From assembly GCA_964647485.1 (NCBI GenBank), contig CAZYHV010000013.1, forward strand, positions 1-64,000: 64,000 bases of DNA, read 5' to 3'. Shown here piece by piece: positions 7,020 through 15,822 of the stretch. Position numbers and translations under genes: made by a program. Below the pieces are notes generated by a model, which did no database searches, was not told where the DNA came from, and saw nothing but the letters and a program-made list of their open reading frames with translations. Numbering within the stretch: position 1 is the stretch's first letter; each line of letters opens with the position of its first letter. The DNA is from FW021-bin31 sp964647485 (GTDB lineage Bacteria > Bacteroidota > Bacteroidia > Chitinophagales > Chitinophagaceae).

Positions 7020-9734
7020 ATGACTCATTCGGATAAAAATCAGCCACAACTGCAGCTTTCCGGTCTAGAAAATGTTTCTATAGGTCCGGGTTCCCTATTT
7101 GTAAATGTAGGAGAACGAACCAATGTGACCGGTTCTAAAAAATTTGCCAGACTTATACGGGAAGAACACTATGAAGAAGCATTAGAGGTGGCGCGTCAGC
7201 AAGTAGAAAATGGCGCACAAGTGATTGACATAAACATGGACGACGCCTTGTTGGATGGTGAAAAAGCCATGGTAGATTTTCTGAACCTTATCCAAGCCGA
7301 ACCGGATATCGCTAAGGTTCCCATAATGATTGATTCTAGTAAATTTCATATCATAGAAGCCGGTCTAAAATGTGTACAGGGAAAATGTATCGTCAATTCT
7401 ATCTCTTTGAAAGAAGGAGAAGAAAAGTTTATTCAAGAAGCTCAAGTTTGTAGGGACTTTGGTGCAGCTGCCGTCGTGATGGCTTTTGATGAAAATGGAC
7501 AAGCAGACACGACCGAAAAAAGGATAGCTATTGCCGAAAGAGCTTATCAAGTTTTGACTAAAAAGGTAGGGTTTCCTCCTCAAGATATCATTTTCGACCT
7601 AAATGTCTTTCCGGTAGCTACCGGTATTGAAGAACATAACATCAATGCCATCTCTTTTATCGAAGCTACTGCCGCTTTAAAAAAGAAACTGCCTCTTGCC
7701 AAAATAAGTGGCGGAGTGAGTAATCTATCGTTCTCATTTAGAGGAAATAATCCGGTTCGAGAAGCTATGCATTCGGTATTTCTCTATCATGCTATCCAAG
7801 CAGGAATGGATATGGGAATCGTCAATGCCGGACAGCTAGTCGTTTATGATGATATTGAACCCAAGTTAAAAGAATTAGTAGAAGATGTTATCCTCAACAG
7901 GAACGACAATGCAACAGAAGCGCTCTTAGAATTTGCGGAAACTGTAAAATCCAAAGGCAAAAAGAAAGAAAAAGATATGAGCTGGCGAGAAGGCTCCATA
8001 GAAGAAAGACTCAGCCACTCTTTAGTCAATGGAATTACGACTTTTATAGAAGATGATACGGAAGAAGCCCGTCAAAAATACGACCGTCCCCTGGAAGTGA
8101 TTGAAGGGCCTTTGATGGATGGAATGAATGTGGTAGGCGACTTATTTGGTTCCGGAAAAATGTTCCTCCCTCAAGTGGTGAAAAGCGCACGGGTGATGAA
8201 AAAATCCGTCGCTGTACTCAATCCATACATGGAGGCCGAAAAAGAACAACTTATTAAAGAAAAAGGAGAAGAGGCTTTAAATAACGGACGGATTGTGATG
8301 GCTACCGTGAAGGGGGATGTGCATGATATCGGAAAAAACATTGTGGGGGTTGTTTTGGGTTGTAATGGATACGAAGTGATCGATTTAGGAGTCATGATTC
8401 CTGCCGAACAACTTTTAGAAACTGCCAAGGAGAAAAAAGCCGATATGGTTGGAGTGAGTGGACTTATTACTCCCAGCTTAGATGAGATGATTCACGTGGC
8501 CGAAGAGATGAAACGAAGAAATTTAGACATTCCTCTATTGGTTGGAGGTGCAACGACCTCTCGAACACATACCGCTGTAAAGATAGAACCGAAATACGAT
8601 AAAGGCGTTATTCATGTTTTAGATGCTTCTCGCTCGGTAAACGTAGTGAGTAAACTTATGAATCCTCAAAAGAAAAAAGTATTTTTAAAGGAAACCCGTG
8701 AGGAATATGAAAAGATACGCGCTCGTTTTCAAAATAAGAAAACCACTAAAAAGTATCTTCCTTTTAAAGAAGCACAAGAGAATAAATATCAAATTGATTG
8801 GGAAAACTATGAACCTCCTAAGCCTAATTTCTTAGGAGTCAAACATTTCTATGATTTTGATTTGAATAAAATTGCAGAATACATCGACTGGGGACCTTTC
8901 TTCAAAGCATGGGAATTGCACGGTAAATTCCCGGCCATTCTTACCGATGATGTCGTCGGGGAAGCCGCCTCTAAATTATTTGATGAAGCAAAAACTCTTC
9001 TAAATCAAATTATTTCGGAAAAATGGTTAACGGCCAAAGCATCTATCGGTATTTTCCCGGCCAACAGCAACGGATTAGACACCATAACCTTAATCAACAA
9101 AGAAAACGGTAAGGAAGAAAAGGTCAATCTGGAATTTCTTCGTCAGCAAATTAAAAAATCGGCGAAACACCCAAATCGAAGTCTGGCGGATTTCATTGCT
9201 CCCAAGTCCACCGGGAAACAAGATTATATCGGCGCTTTTGCCGTTACTGCAGGTTTAGGGATAGAGGAACATTTACAAAAATTCATCGATGATAACGATG
9301 ATTACAATAAAATCATGTTGAAAGCCCTGGCCGATCGGTTAGCGGAATCTTTTGCCGAATGCATGCATGCCAAAGTCCGTAAAGAAATTTGGGGGTATGC
9401 TTCCGAGGAACGCTTAGCCAATGAACAATTGATTAAAGAAGAATACAAAGGAATTCGTCCGGCACCGGGATATCCTGCCTGCCCGGAACATACCGAAAAA
9501 ATCAAACTGTTCGACCTGATTAAAGCCACAGAACATTCCGATATTGTTCTTACCGAGCCTATGGCGATGGTACCAACAAGCAGTGTTAGTGGATGGTATT
9601 TTGCACATCCGGAAAGCACCTATTTCGGCATTGGTAAAATAAAAGAAGATCAGTTGGAAGATTATGCAAAAAGAAAAGGTTGGAGCATAGAGACTGCGAG
9701 ACAATGGCTACGACCACAACTGGATAAAGCATAA
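7020..9734 (+). CDS. metH: Methionine synthase, folate/B12/activation subunit
   Basis: The 904-residue C-terminal part of cobalamin-dependent methionine synthase. Order: pterin-binding TIM barrel (about 20-290, with NVGERTNVTGS), B12 cap helices (about 330-410), B12-binding Rossmann domain (about 415-560) with the axial-histidine motif DVHDIGKN near residue 435, and the SAM-dependent reactivation domain (about 630-900; RPAPGYPACPEH binds SAM). It transfers methyl from methyltetrahydrofolate through cob(I)alamin to homocysteine held by the product of the preceding gene. Presence of the activation domain implies a flavodoxin-type reductant in the cell. All key residues appear intact. Confidence 0.95.
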   Translation: MTHSDKNQPQLQLSGLENVSIGPGSLFVNVGERTNVTGSKKFARLIREEHYEEALEVARQQVENGAQVIDINMDDALLDGEKAMVDFLNLIQAEPDIAKVPIMIDSSKFHIIEAGLKCVQGKCIVNSISLKEGEEKFIQEAQVCRDFGAAAVVMAFDENGQADTTEKRIAIAERAYQVLTKKVGFPPQDIIFDLNVFPVATGIEEHNINAISFIEATAALKKKLPLAKISGGVSNLSFSFRGNNPVREAMHSVFLYHAIQAGMDMGIVNAGQLVVYDDIEPKLKELVEDVILNRNDNATEALLEFAETVKSKGKKKEKDMSWREGSIEERLSHSLVNGITTFIEDDTEEARQKYDRPLEVIEGPLMDGMNVVGDLFGSGKMFLPQVVKSARVMKKSVAVLNPYMEAEKEQLIKEKGEEALNNGRIVMATVKGDVHDIGKNIVGVVLGCNGYEVIDLGVMIPAEQLLETAKEKKADMVGVSGLITPSLDEMIHVAEEMKRRNLDIPLLVGGATTSRTHTAVKIEPKYDKGVIHVLDASRSVNVVSKLMNPQKKKVFLKETREEYEKIRARFQNKKTTKKYLPFKEAQENKYQIDWENYEPPKPNFLGVKHFYDFDLNKIAEYIDWGPFFKAWELHGKFPAILTDDVVGEAASKLFDEAKTLLNQIISEKWLTAKASIGIFPANSNGLDTITLINKENGKEEKVNLEFLRQQIKKSAKHPNRSLADFIAPKSTGKQDYIGAFAVTAGLGIEEHLQKFIDDNDDYNKIMLKALADRLAESFAECMHAKVRKEIWGYASEERLANEQLIKEEYKGIRPAPGYPACPEHTEKIKLFDLIKATEHSDIVLTEPMAMVPTSSVSGWYFAHPESTYFGIGKIKEDQLEDYAKRKGWSIETARQWLRPQLDKA

Positions 9735-9828
9735 TTGGAACAAAAACCTTCATCTCTACTTCAATTAAGATTAAAGCTTAAAGACTAATATGTTCTCTTT
9801 TGCAGTGGTCTGACATAATGATATAGAT

Positions 9829-10593
9829 ATGAAAACATTTTTCACCTCATTCATGCTTTGTTTGTTGCTGAGTTTTACTTCAGCAGCACAAATCGTCAAT
9901 GTAGAATCTAAACGAATTCAAAGAGATTCCACGGGATGGGCAGGGAATATTGGGGGAGAATTCAACCTTACCAAAAATGTCAATACGGTACTAGAAACCA
10001 ATTTATACGCTACCCTCCAATACAAAACCAGACAAAATACTTATCTTATTTTAGGAGATTATTCCTTTATGAGAGGAGCTGATAAAAGACTAATTAACAA
10101 ATTATTCGCCCACCTACGGTATGACCACCGACTCTCTTCTACTACTTATTTAGAATCCTTTTTCCAATTTCAAAATAACGAAATAACCAAGATTAACGAG
10201 CGCTTATTGTGGGGCGCCGGACTTCGATTTAAACTCCGACCTACAAACAAAAAGGTATTGATGTTCCTCGGGATCAGCTTTATGTACGAACTCGAAGAAG
10301 AAGACGTACAACCTATTTATTATTCCCGACACTTTAGAAACAGCTCTTATTTTACGATCCATTGGCATCCGAATAAACTTTTGACACTAACGAGCTCTAC
10401 TTTTCTACAACCACGTTTAGATAAACCCTCAGACTTTCGAATCCTCAACCAGGAAGATCTAAAATTAGTCTTAACAAAAAAACTGTCTTTTACCGCCGAC
10501 TGGAATTTTGTATTTGATAACTCTCCCGCGGAAGGCATTCCTAAAATGAATTATGAATTGACTACCGGGCTTGAGTATCATCTTATTCAGTAG
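9829..10593 (+). CDS. DUF481-like outer-membrane beta-barrel protein
   Basis: A 254-residue protein with a signal peptide (MKTFFTSFMLCLLLSFTSAAQ) followed by alternating hydrophobic/polar strands typical of a small beta-barrel, in the style of DUF481 (YdiY-like) proteins. Repeated patterns such as FFQFQNNEITKINERLLWGAGLRFKL and the aromatic-rich C terminus fit an outer-membrane location. No enzymatic motif is visible. It follows metH by 94 nt on the same strand but has no obvious functional link. Confidence 0.65.
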   Translation: MKTFFTSFMLCLLLSFTSAAQIVNVESKRIQRDSTGWAGNIGGEFNLTKNVNTVLETNLYATLQYKTRQNTYLILGDYSFMRGADKRLINKLFAHLRYDHRLSSTTYLESFFQFQNNEITKINERLLWGAGLRFKLRPTNKKVLMFLGISFMYELEEEDVQPIYYSRHFRNSSYFTIHWHPNKLLTLTSSTFLQPRLDKPSDFRILNQEDLKLVLTKKLSFTADWNFVFDNSPAEGIPKMNYELTTGLEYHLIQ

Positions 10594-10717
10594 TCCACTG
10601 TAGTCGGTTACGCGAGTAAGAATAAAAATGAGATACAACAAGAAATATTTTTCTTCCTAAGAAAGAAGTTACTATCCGATTTCTGACAGATCTATCCCTT
10701 CCTTCTGCAAGCAATAA

Positions 10718-11959
10718 TCAGCCTTTTTTCAATTCCATCACCGTAATTTCCGGCAATATTCCGACTCTTCCCGGATACCCCAAAAAGCCATACCCCCTGT
10801 TGACATAAAGATATTGTCCCTCTTTTTTATATAAGCCGGCCCATTCGGGATACATGTATTGAATGGGACTCCACTTTAAGCCCGGAATTTCTACACCAAA
10901 TTGCATTCCGTGTGTATGACCGGCAAGCATGATATCGATATTAGGATAATCGGGGCATATTTCGGCATCCCAATGGGAGGGATCATGTGACATCAGTATA
11001 TTAAAAGGAAGCTCCGGCAAACCTTCGGTTGCTTTTTTCATATCTCCATATTTTGGGAACCTCGGTTTGGCACTCCAATTTTCTACACCCACCAGCCCTA
11101 TCTGCTCTCCCTTCTTATTCAAAACAACATGCGCATTATTCAACATTTTCCACCCCATCCTTGCTTCAATATCTTTTAGCCGCTGCAAATTAGCTGCCTT
11201 GGCTTCTTTGGAAGGCCATTCTGAATAATCTCCATAATCATGATTACCTAGCGTAGCATATACGCCCATAGGAGCTTCTAGCCGACTAAACATTTCCCAA
11301 TAATCGTCCATTTCTTCAGAGATGTTATTGACTAAATCTCCCGTAAAAAGGATGAGATCGGGCTTTTGTTCTAATACCATTTCTATCCCCTTTTGAACTT
11401 TCTCCGGTCGCTCAAAACTCCCGGAGTGAATATCAGATAATTGTACAATCTTCAATCCGTCAAAAGATTTTGGAAGATGAGCAAACTTCAGTCTAACCCT
11501 TCTGATCTTATAATTATACTTATTGGATAAACCATAAGCCAACAAACCAAAAAAGCTGCCACCGACTATCAGTCCTGCACGAGAAAGAAACTGAGAACGT
11601 GTGAGTCCCTGAATTTCTTCAGGAGGAGAAGAAGAAGTCTTCTGAAATAAGGAAATAATCTTCGCCCCTCCTCTTCTCAAATCATCTATCAAAAGAAAGA
11701 CCACCACCAATAACTTACTTATAAAAAGTCCAATGACCAGAAACCCCAATACCAAATTCTGATGTTTTCCATATTCATACATTCTAGGCAGCATATACAT
11801 TCCTACCCAGGAGGCCAGGGCAATCAGCCAGTATATACTCCAAATCAAATAACTCCAGGGCTTTGTCAATCCAAGCGCTGATTTCAAAGCCTGAAAAACA
11901 TAAATATCTATCAGAATATACAGCCCAATAAATACATACAAAACCACTTTCCCGCTCAT
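10718..11959 (-). CDS. Membrane-anchored metallophosphoesterase (YkuE-like)
   Basis: 413-residue protein with three or four N-terminal membrane helices (about 5-110), a further hydrophobic segment (about 125-145), and a calcineurin-like phosphoesterase domain (about 155-405). All metal-ligand motifs are present: QLSDIHSG, FTGDLVNN, GNHDYGD, SHDPSHW and AGHTHGMQ. The family includes B. subtilis YkuE and UDP-2,3-diacylglucosamine hydrolase-type enzymes; the actual substrate is unknown. It is transcribed after the flavin-reductase-like gene (17 nt gap). Confidence 0.88.
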   Translation of the reverse strand: MSGKVVLYVFIGLYILIDIYVFQALKSALGLTKPWSYLIWSIYWLIALASWVGMYMLPRMYEYGKHQNLVLGFLVIGLFISKLLVVVFLLIDDLRRGGAKIISLFQKTSSSPPEEIQGLTRSQFLSRAGLIVGGSFFGLLAYGLSNKYNYKIRRVRLKFAHLPKSFDGLKIVQLSDIHSGSFERPEKVQKGIEMVLEQKPDLILFTGDLVNNISEEMDDYWEMFSRLEAPMGVYATLGNHDYGDYSEWPSKEAKAANLQRLKDIEARMGWKMLNNAHVVLNKKGEQIGLVGVENWSAKPRFPKYGDMKKATEGLPELPFNILMSHDPSHWDAEICPDYPNIDIMLAGHTHGMQFGVEIPGLKWSPIQYMYPEWAGLYKKEGQYLYVNRGYGFLGYPGRVGILPEITVMELKKG

Positions 11960-11976
11960 CTTATTTTATTTTCACC

Positions 11977-12477
11977 TTAAAAAGCCAAAAATTCTTGTAA
12001 TTGTCTCCGGATAACTTCTTTAGTCAATTCATCCGTTAGCTCATACTTGTCATTAAGTAATTTTCGCAAAACAGAAATAGGAAGTCGATTGGGATGCACT
12101 ACAACTTTCATATGATTCAAGATGCCCGTAAAATGTTCCATTCCCCTTAAATTACCGGCTCTTCCATAGGCTATCCCCGTCAATAACGCCTTCTTTCCAT
12201 AAAAAACTTCCGGAATATTACACATATCTATTAATGTTTTCAATGCCCCCGGAAAGCTTCCATTATACTCCGGCAGGATAAAAATAAATTTCTTGGTTGG
12301 AATCAATACATCTTCTTCTATCCTATCCAAGGCTTCTGTACGTCCATTCAAGTCAATCTGATTCAACCAAAGCACTTTCGGATTTTCGCCCAGTTCTTCT
12401 AATGTTTCTTTATAAAAATTGATAATTCCACGAGTACCTCTTCCCGCTTTTTTTGTTCCGGTTATTATCGTTATCAT
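11977..12477 (-). CDS. NAD(P)H-dependent FMN reductase family protein
   Basis: Flavodoxin-fold protein of 166 residues of the NADPH-dependent FMN reductase type. It begins ITIITGTKKAGRGT, a phosphate-binding loop, and has the family signature PEYNGSFPGALK, which contacts the flavin. It likely reduces FMN or quinones with NAD(P)H in the cytosol; the physiological substrate is unknown. A TAnnTTTG element lies 23 nt before the start. It probably shares a transcript with the phosphoesterase gene that follows it. Confidence 0.82.
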   Translation of the reverse strand: MITIITGTKKAGRGTRGIINFYKETLEELGENPKVLWLNQIDLNGRTEALDRIEEDVLIPTKKFIFILPEYNGSFPGALKTLIDMCNIPEVFYGKKALLTGIAYGRAGNLRGMEHFTGILNHMKVVVHPNRLPISVLRKLLNDKYELTDELTKEVIRRQLQEFLAF

Positions 12478-12500
12478 AAAACATGTTCTTTTCAGGGAAA

Positions 12501-12508
12501 CAAAGGTA
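12501..12508 (-). promoter_or_regulatory. Promoter -7 element for FMN reductase-like gene
   Basis: The minus strand reads TAccTTTG, 23 nt before the ATG at 12477. Confidence 0.5.
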
Positions 12509-12580
12509 CAGTAAATATGATAGTGGATAAGTATTAAGAATACGTTAATAAATTAAGTTCTTCAATTCTTCAATTCATCG

Positions 12581-12588
12581 TATTTTTG
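12581..12588 (+). promoter_or_regulatory. Promoter -7 element for MBL-fold hydrolase gene
   Basis: Reads TAttTTTG, 35 nt before the ATG at 12624. It lies in the divergent spacer opposite the element at 12501-12508. Confidence 0.4.
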
Positions 12589-12623
12589 TCCTTCCTTTGA
12601 GGAAATACTAAAATGATCGGATT

Positions 12624-13304
12624 ATGGAATTTACTTATTATGGACATGCTTGTTTTGGTATCATATTAGATGGTATTCATCTGCTATTTGACCCCTTCAT
12701 CAGTGGAAATGAATTAGCAAAAGATATTGATAAGGAAAAAATCAAAGCAGACTATATTTTGGTGTCACATGGGCATCAGGATCATACCTTAGACCTGGTA
12801 GATATCGCCCAAAGGACAGGAGCAAAAGTTATTTCAAACTTTGAAATTATCAACTGGTTGGCTGCTCAGGGAGTTGAGAATGGTCACCCTATGAACCATG
12901 GAGGGAAATGGGACTTTGACTTTGGAACTGTAAAATTTGTTAATGCCATTCATTCCAGTAGCTTTGCCGATGGAACCTATGCCGGTAATCCCGGTGGATT
13001 CGTAATAAAGAGTAAGGAAGCCACTTTCTATTACAGTGGAGATACCGCCTTGACTATGGATATGAAATTGATTCCTCAGTTCTTTACTTTAGATTTTGCT
13101 ATTCTTCCTGTTGGAGATGATTTTACAATGGGAATTGAAGAAGCAGTGGCTGCCACGAATATGATCGCTTGTAAAAAAGTGATAGGCATTCATTATGATA
13201 CCTTTGATTTAGTAAAATTGGATAAAGAAGAAGCCAAAAAACAATTTAACCAGGCGGGAATCGACCTGAAATTATTGGCAATAGGAGAAACCATTACAGT
13301 TTAA
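12624..13304 (+). CDS. UPF0173-type metal-dependent hydrolase
   Basis: Metallo-beta-lactamase-fold hydrolase of 226 residues in the UPF0173 (YtkL-like) group. It opens with YYGHACFGI and has the metal motif VSHGHQDHTLD (about residues 47-57), a second conserved YYSGDTALT, and a late histidine in GIHYDTFD. It is full length for the family. It is expected to be a cytosolic two-metal hydrolase; substrate unknown. It stands alone upstream of the parAB operon. Confidence 0.88.
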   Translation: MEFTYYGHACFGIILDGIHLLFDPFISGNELAKDIDKEKIKADYILVSHGHQDHTLDLVDIAQRTGAKVISNFEIINWLAAQGVENGHPMNHGGKWDFDFGTVKFVNAIHSSSFADGTYAGNPGGFVIKSKEATFYYSGDTALTMDMKLIPQFFTLDFAILPVGDDFTMGIEEAVAATNMIACKKVIGIHYDTFDLVKLDKEEAKKQFNQAGIDLKLLAIGETITV

Positions 13305-13306
13305 CC

Positions 13307-13314
13307 TATATTTG
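13307..13314 (+). promoter_or_regulatory. Promoter -7 element for parAB operon
   Basis: Reads TAtaTTTG directly after the stop of the hydrolase gene and 89 nt before parA. The transcript would include the two palindromes at 13333 and 13372. Confidence 0.4.
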
Positions 13315-13332
13315 CGATAAAATAGAGAGCAA

Positions 13333-13352
13333 AGACGCACGACCAGGCGTCT
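13333..13352. repeat. REP-like palindrome, copy 1
   Basis: AGACGCACGACCAGGCGTCT: 6-bp arms AGACGC/GCGTCT around an 8 nt centre. A near copy follows 39 nt later. This type of AGACGC...GCGTCT palindrome resembles dispersed intergenic repeats I know from Bacteroidota genomes, but I cannot confirm copy number here. Confidence 0.5.
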
Positions 13353-13371
13353 CAATACATAAACATAAGAA

Positions 13372-13391
13372 AGACGCACGGTCAGGCGTCA
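13372..13391. repeat. REP-like palindrome, copy 2
   Basis: AGACGCACGGTCAGGCGTCA: same layout as the copy at 13333, differing at three positions, ending 12 nt before parA. In RNA both could form small hairpins in the parA leader. Confidence 0.5.
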
Positions 13392-13403
13392 CAACGGATA
13401 AAA

Positions 13404-14207
13404 ATGATGGGACATACGATTGCTATAGCGAATCAAAAAGGAGGCGTTGGTAAAACAACAACCGCCATTAACTTGGCTGCCAGCCTCGCTACATTGGAGT
13501 ACAAGACCCTATTGATAGATGCAGATCCGCAAGCAAACAGCTCTACCGGATTAGGACTCGACATTACGCAAACGAAAGCTTCTATTTATGATGTGATGGT
13601 CAATAATATTTCTGTCAAAGATGCCATCTTGGATGCAGATTTGTCCTTTTTAAAAGTACTATCTTCTCATATCGACTTGGTCGGTGCCGAGTTAGAACTG
13701 ATTAATCACCCTAACCGAGAATTGGTTTTAAAGAAATTCGTGGATCCGATTAAAGCAGAATATGATTTTATTATTATTGATTGTTCTCCTTCCTTAGGAT
13801 TAATCACAGTCAATGCATTGGCTGCAGCCGACTCCGTTATCATTCCGGTACAGTGTGAATTTTTTGCATTAGAAGGATTAGGGAAATTATTAAATACGAT
13901 TAAAATTGTTCAGAACAATATCAATACAGAGTTAGAGATTGAGGGGATTCTAATGACTATGTTTGATGGTCGGTTACGTCTAAGTAAACAGGTCGTTAAC
14001 GAGGTAAAACACCATTTCGACAATATGGTATTCGATACCTTAGTTCACCGTAATACCCGACTCGGGGAAGCACCCAGCTTTGGGAAACCCGCCATCATGT
14101 ATGATCCAAAGAGTAAAGGAGCACTAAATTATTTGAAACTGGCCAGAGAGATTCTCCAGAAGAACAATGCTACTAAGATTAATAAAGACGATAAAATTTT
14201 AGCTTAA
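13404..14207 (+). CDS. parA: Chromosome partitioning ATPase ParA
   Basis: ParA/Soj-type P-loop ATPase of 267 residues. The deviant Walker A motif KGGVGKTT is at about residues 12-19, DADPQANSS follows, and the Walker B region reads YDFIIIDCSPSLGL. It binds non-specific DNA as an ATP dimer and, with ParB, moves the origin region. Two ATGs lie side by side; the second (13407) gives the commoner N terminus. parB follows after 5 nt. Confidence 0.95.
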   Translation: MMGHTIAIANQKGGVGKTTTAINLAASLATLEYKTLLIDADPQANSSTGLGLDITQTKASIYDVMVNNISVKDAILDADLSFLKVLSSHIDLVGAELELINHPNRELVLKKFVDPIKAEYDFIIIDCSPSLGLITVNALAAADSVIIPVQCEFFALEGLGKLLNTIKIVQNNINTELEIEGILMTMFDGRLRLSKQVVNEVKHHFDNMVFDTLVHRNTRLGEAPSFGKPAIMYDPKSKGALNYLKLAREILQKNNATKINKDDKILA

Positions 14208-14212
14208 TCAAG

Positions 14213-15130
14213 ATGAGTCAACCGACAAAAAAACCAAGACCAAATAAAAATAAAGAGGCACTGGGGAAAGGAATCCGTTCTTTATTGCAGAATATGGACA
14301 ATGGAATGGAGAAAACAGAGATGTCTTCTATAAATAAGACACCTGCCAACCCCGGTATTGAACGTATTCCTCTACAAAAAATAAAGACCAACCCTCAACA
14401 ACCACGGCAAGATTTTGATGAGACAACATTGGCTGAACTGTCAGAATCTATTAAGATCCATGATGTCATCCAACCAATCACTGTTTCCCCTATCAATAAT
14501 AATTCTTATCGTCTTATTTCGGGAGAACGTCGTCTTCGAGCTTCTCAGATGGCCGGATTGGAAGATATTCCTGCTTACATCAGGAAAACAGAAGAAAATG
14601 CCCATCTGGAGCTGGCGCTTTTAGAAAACCTGCAGCGAGAAGACCTGAATGCCATAGAAGTAGCGCTCAGCATGGAACGACTCATGGATGAGTGCGATTT
14701 AACACAAGAGGAACTGGCTACCAGGGTAAGCAAAAGTAGAAGTACGGTAACAAATTTTTTGAGATTGCTCAAGCTCCCTCCCGACATACAAGTTGCCGTG
14801 CGCAGTGGAATTATTAGTATGGGACATGCAAAAACTCTCATCAGTATTTCCACCATAGAAAAACAACTCTATGTTTTTAAAGAAATCCTTGAAAAGAAAC
14901 TCTCGGTAAGGCAGGCTGAAGCCTTGGTAAAAAAGTTAAACACACCCAAGAAACCCGTAAAAAGAGAAGTGGCACTCCCTCAGGAATTTAGGAAAGTACA
15001 GGACAATCTATCCTCCCATTTTTCAACCCGAGTGAAGTTAAATAGAAATCATAAAGGAAAAGGATCCATCGTTCTGGACTTTTATTCGGATGAAGAACTC
15101 AATCATCTTTTAGACTTAATGTTAGATTAA
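14213..15130 (+). CDS. parB: Chromosome partitioning protein ParB
   Basis: ParB/Noc/Spo0J-type clamp of 305 residues. An N-terminal tail with LGKGIRSLL (the ParA-contact style segment) leads to the ParB/Srx nucleotide domain with the CTP-binding motif GERRLRAS (about residue 103-110), then LALLENLQREDLN and a helix-turn-helix (LTQEELATRVSKSRSTVTNFLRLL split over about 165-190). The C-terminal about 60 residues form the dimer domain. It loads at parS sites and slides as a CTP clamp. I found no clear parS in the window. Confidence 0.95.
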   Translation: MSQPTKKPRPNKNKEALGKGIRSLLQNMDNGMEKTEMSSINKTPANPGIERIPLQKIKTNPQQPRQDFDETTLAELSESIKIHDVIQPITVSPINNNSYRLISGERRLRASQMAGLEDIPAYIRKTEENAHLELALLENLQREDLNAIEVALSMERLMDECDLTQEELATRVSKSRSTVTNFLRLLKLPPDIQVAVRSGIISMGHAKTLISISTIEKQLYVFKEILEKKLSVRQAEALVKKLNTPKKPVKREVALPQEFRKVQDNLSSHFSTRVKLNRNHKGKGSIVLDFYSDEELNHLLDLMLD

Positions 15131-15132
15131 TT

Positions 15133-15810
15133 TTGAAAGCGCTATCCATTCTAAAAATAAGTTTTATATCCTTTGTATTGTTAAGTTTTATAACAATACA
15201 AAGTAAAGTATATGCTCAGAAGAAGGATAGTGTACAAGTAACTTCTTTCTCCATAGATTCCTCTTCATTAGGGAAAGATACTCTTGACTTGACAAAAAAA
15301 AAGCGGGATTCCATACAACAACAAGGATTTAGTCCGCAGATAAAACTCAATTGGGACAGTTTAAGACAGGTTCACAGTCCACGACGAGCAGGTCTGTATT
15401 CTGCTATTTTTCCCGGATTGGGTCAAATTTATAATCATCAATACATCAAAGTCCCTTTTATGCTGGCCGGAATTGGCGTAGCCACCGGCGTCTTTATCTT
15501 TAATTTTAACCATTATACCAAGTTTAGAGATGCTTATCGATTGCGACTGAATGGTCGAAAAACAGGAAATCCCGATATAGATGTTTATAATGCTGAAGGG
15601 CTGAAATATCTGAGAGACGGATATCGAAAATACGTAGATTATTCTGTATTGGGTTTTGCAGCCGTGTATTTATACAACATCATTGATGCCGTCGTATTTG
15701 GTTATTTATATGATTTTAATGTAGACGCACCAATAGCAAAGGTCAAGTTTGGACCGGTTCTACATAAGGAAGGTCCATATGTAGGTTTGGGGTTTACTTA
15801 TAATTTTTAA
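15133..15810 (+). CDS. DUF5683 membrane protein (TTG start)
   Basis: 225-residue protein matching the DUF5683 family, which lies next to parAB in many Bacteroidota. It has a signal-like N terminus (LKISFISFVLLSFITIQSKVYAQ), a low-complexity Ser/Lys linker, then RAGLYSAIFPGLGQIYN and two membrane helices (about 115-135 and 170-195). The only start that keeps the signal segment is a TTG at 15133, 2 nt after the parB stop, so translation is probably coupled. Function is unknown; the conserved linkage suggests envelope or chromosome-related work. Confidence 0.75.
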   Translation: MKALSILKISFISFVLLSFITIQSKVYAQKKDSVQVTSFSIDSSSLGKDTLDLTKKKRDSIQQQGFSPQIKLNWDSLRQVHSPRRAGLYSAIFPGLGQIYNHQYIKVPFMLAGIGVATGVFIFNFNHYTKFRDAYRLRLNGRKTGNPDIDVYNAEGLKYLRDGYRKYVDYSVLGFAAVYLYNIIDAVVFGYLYDFNVDAPIAKVKFGPVLHKEGPYVGLGFTYNF

Positions 15811-15822
15811 AATAAAATATTT

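Noticed and set aside
13333..13391. Possible CRISPR-like repeats upstream of parA
   Set aside because: Only two short imperfect units, each a palindrome, with no spacer pattern or cas gene.
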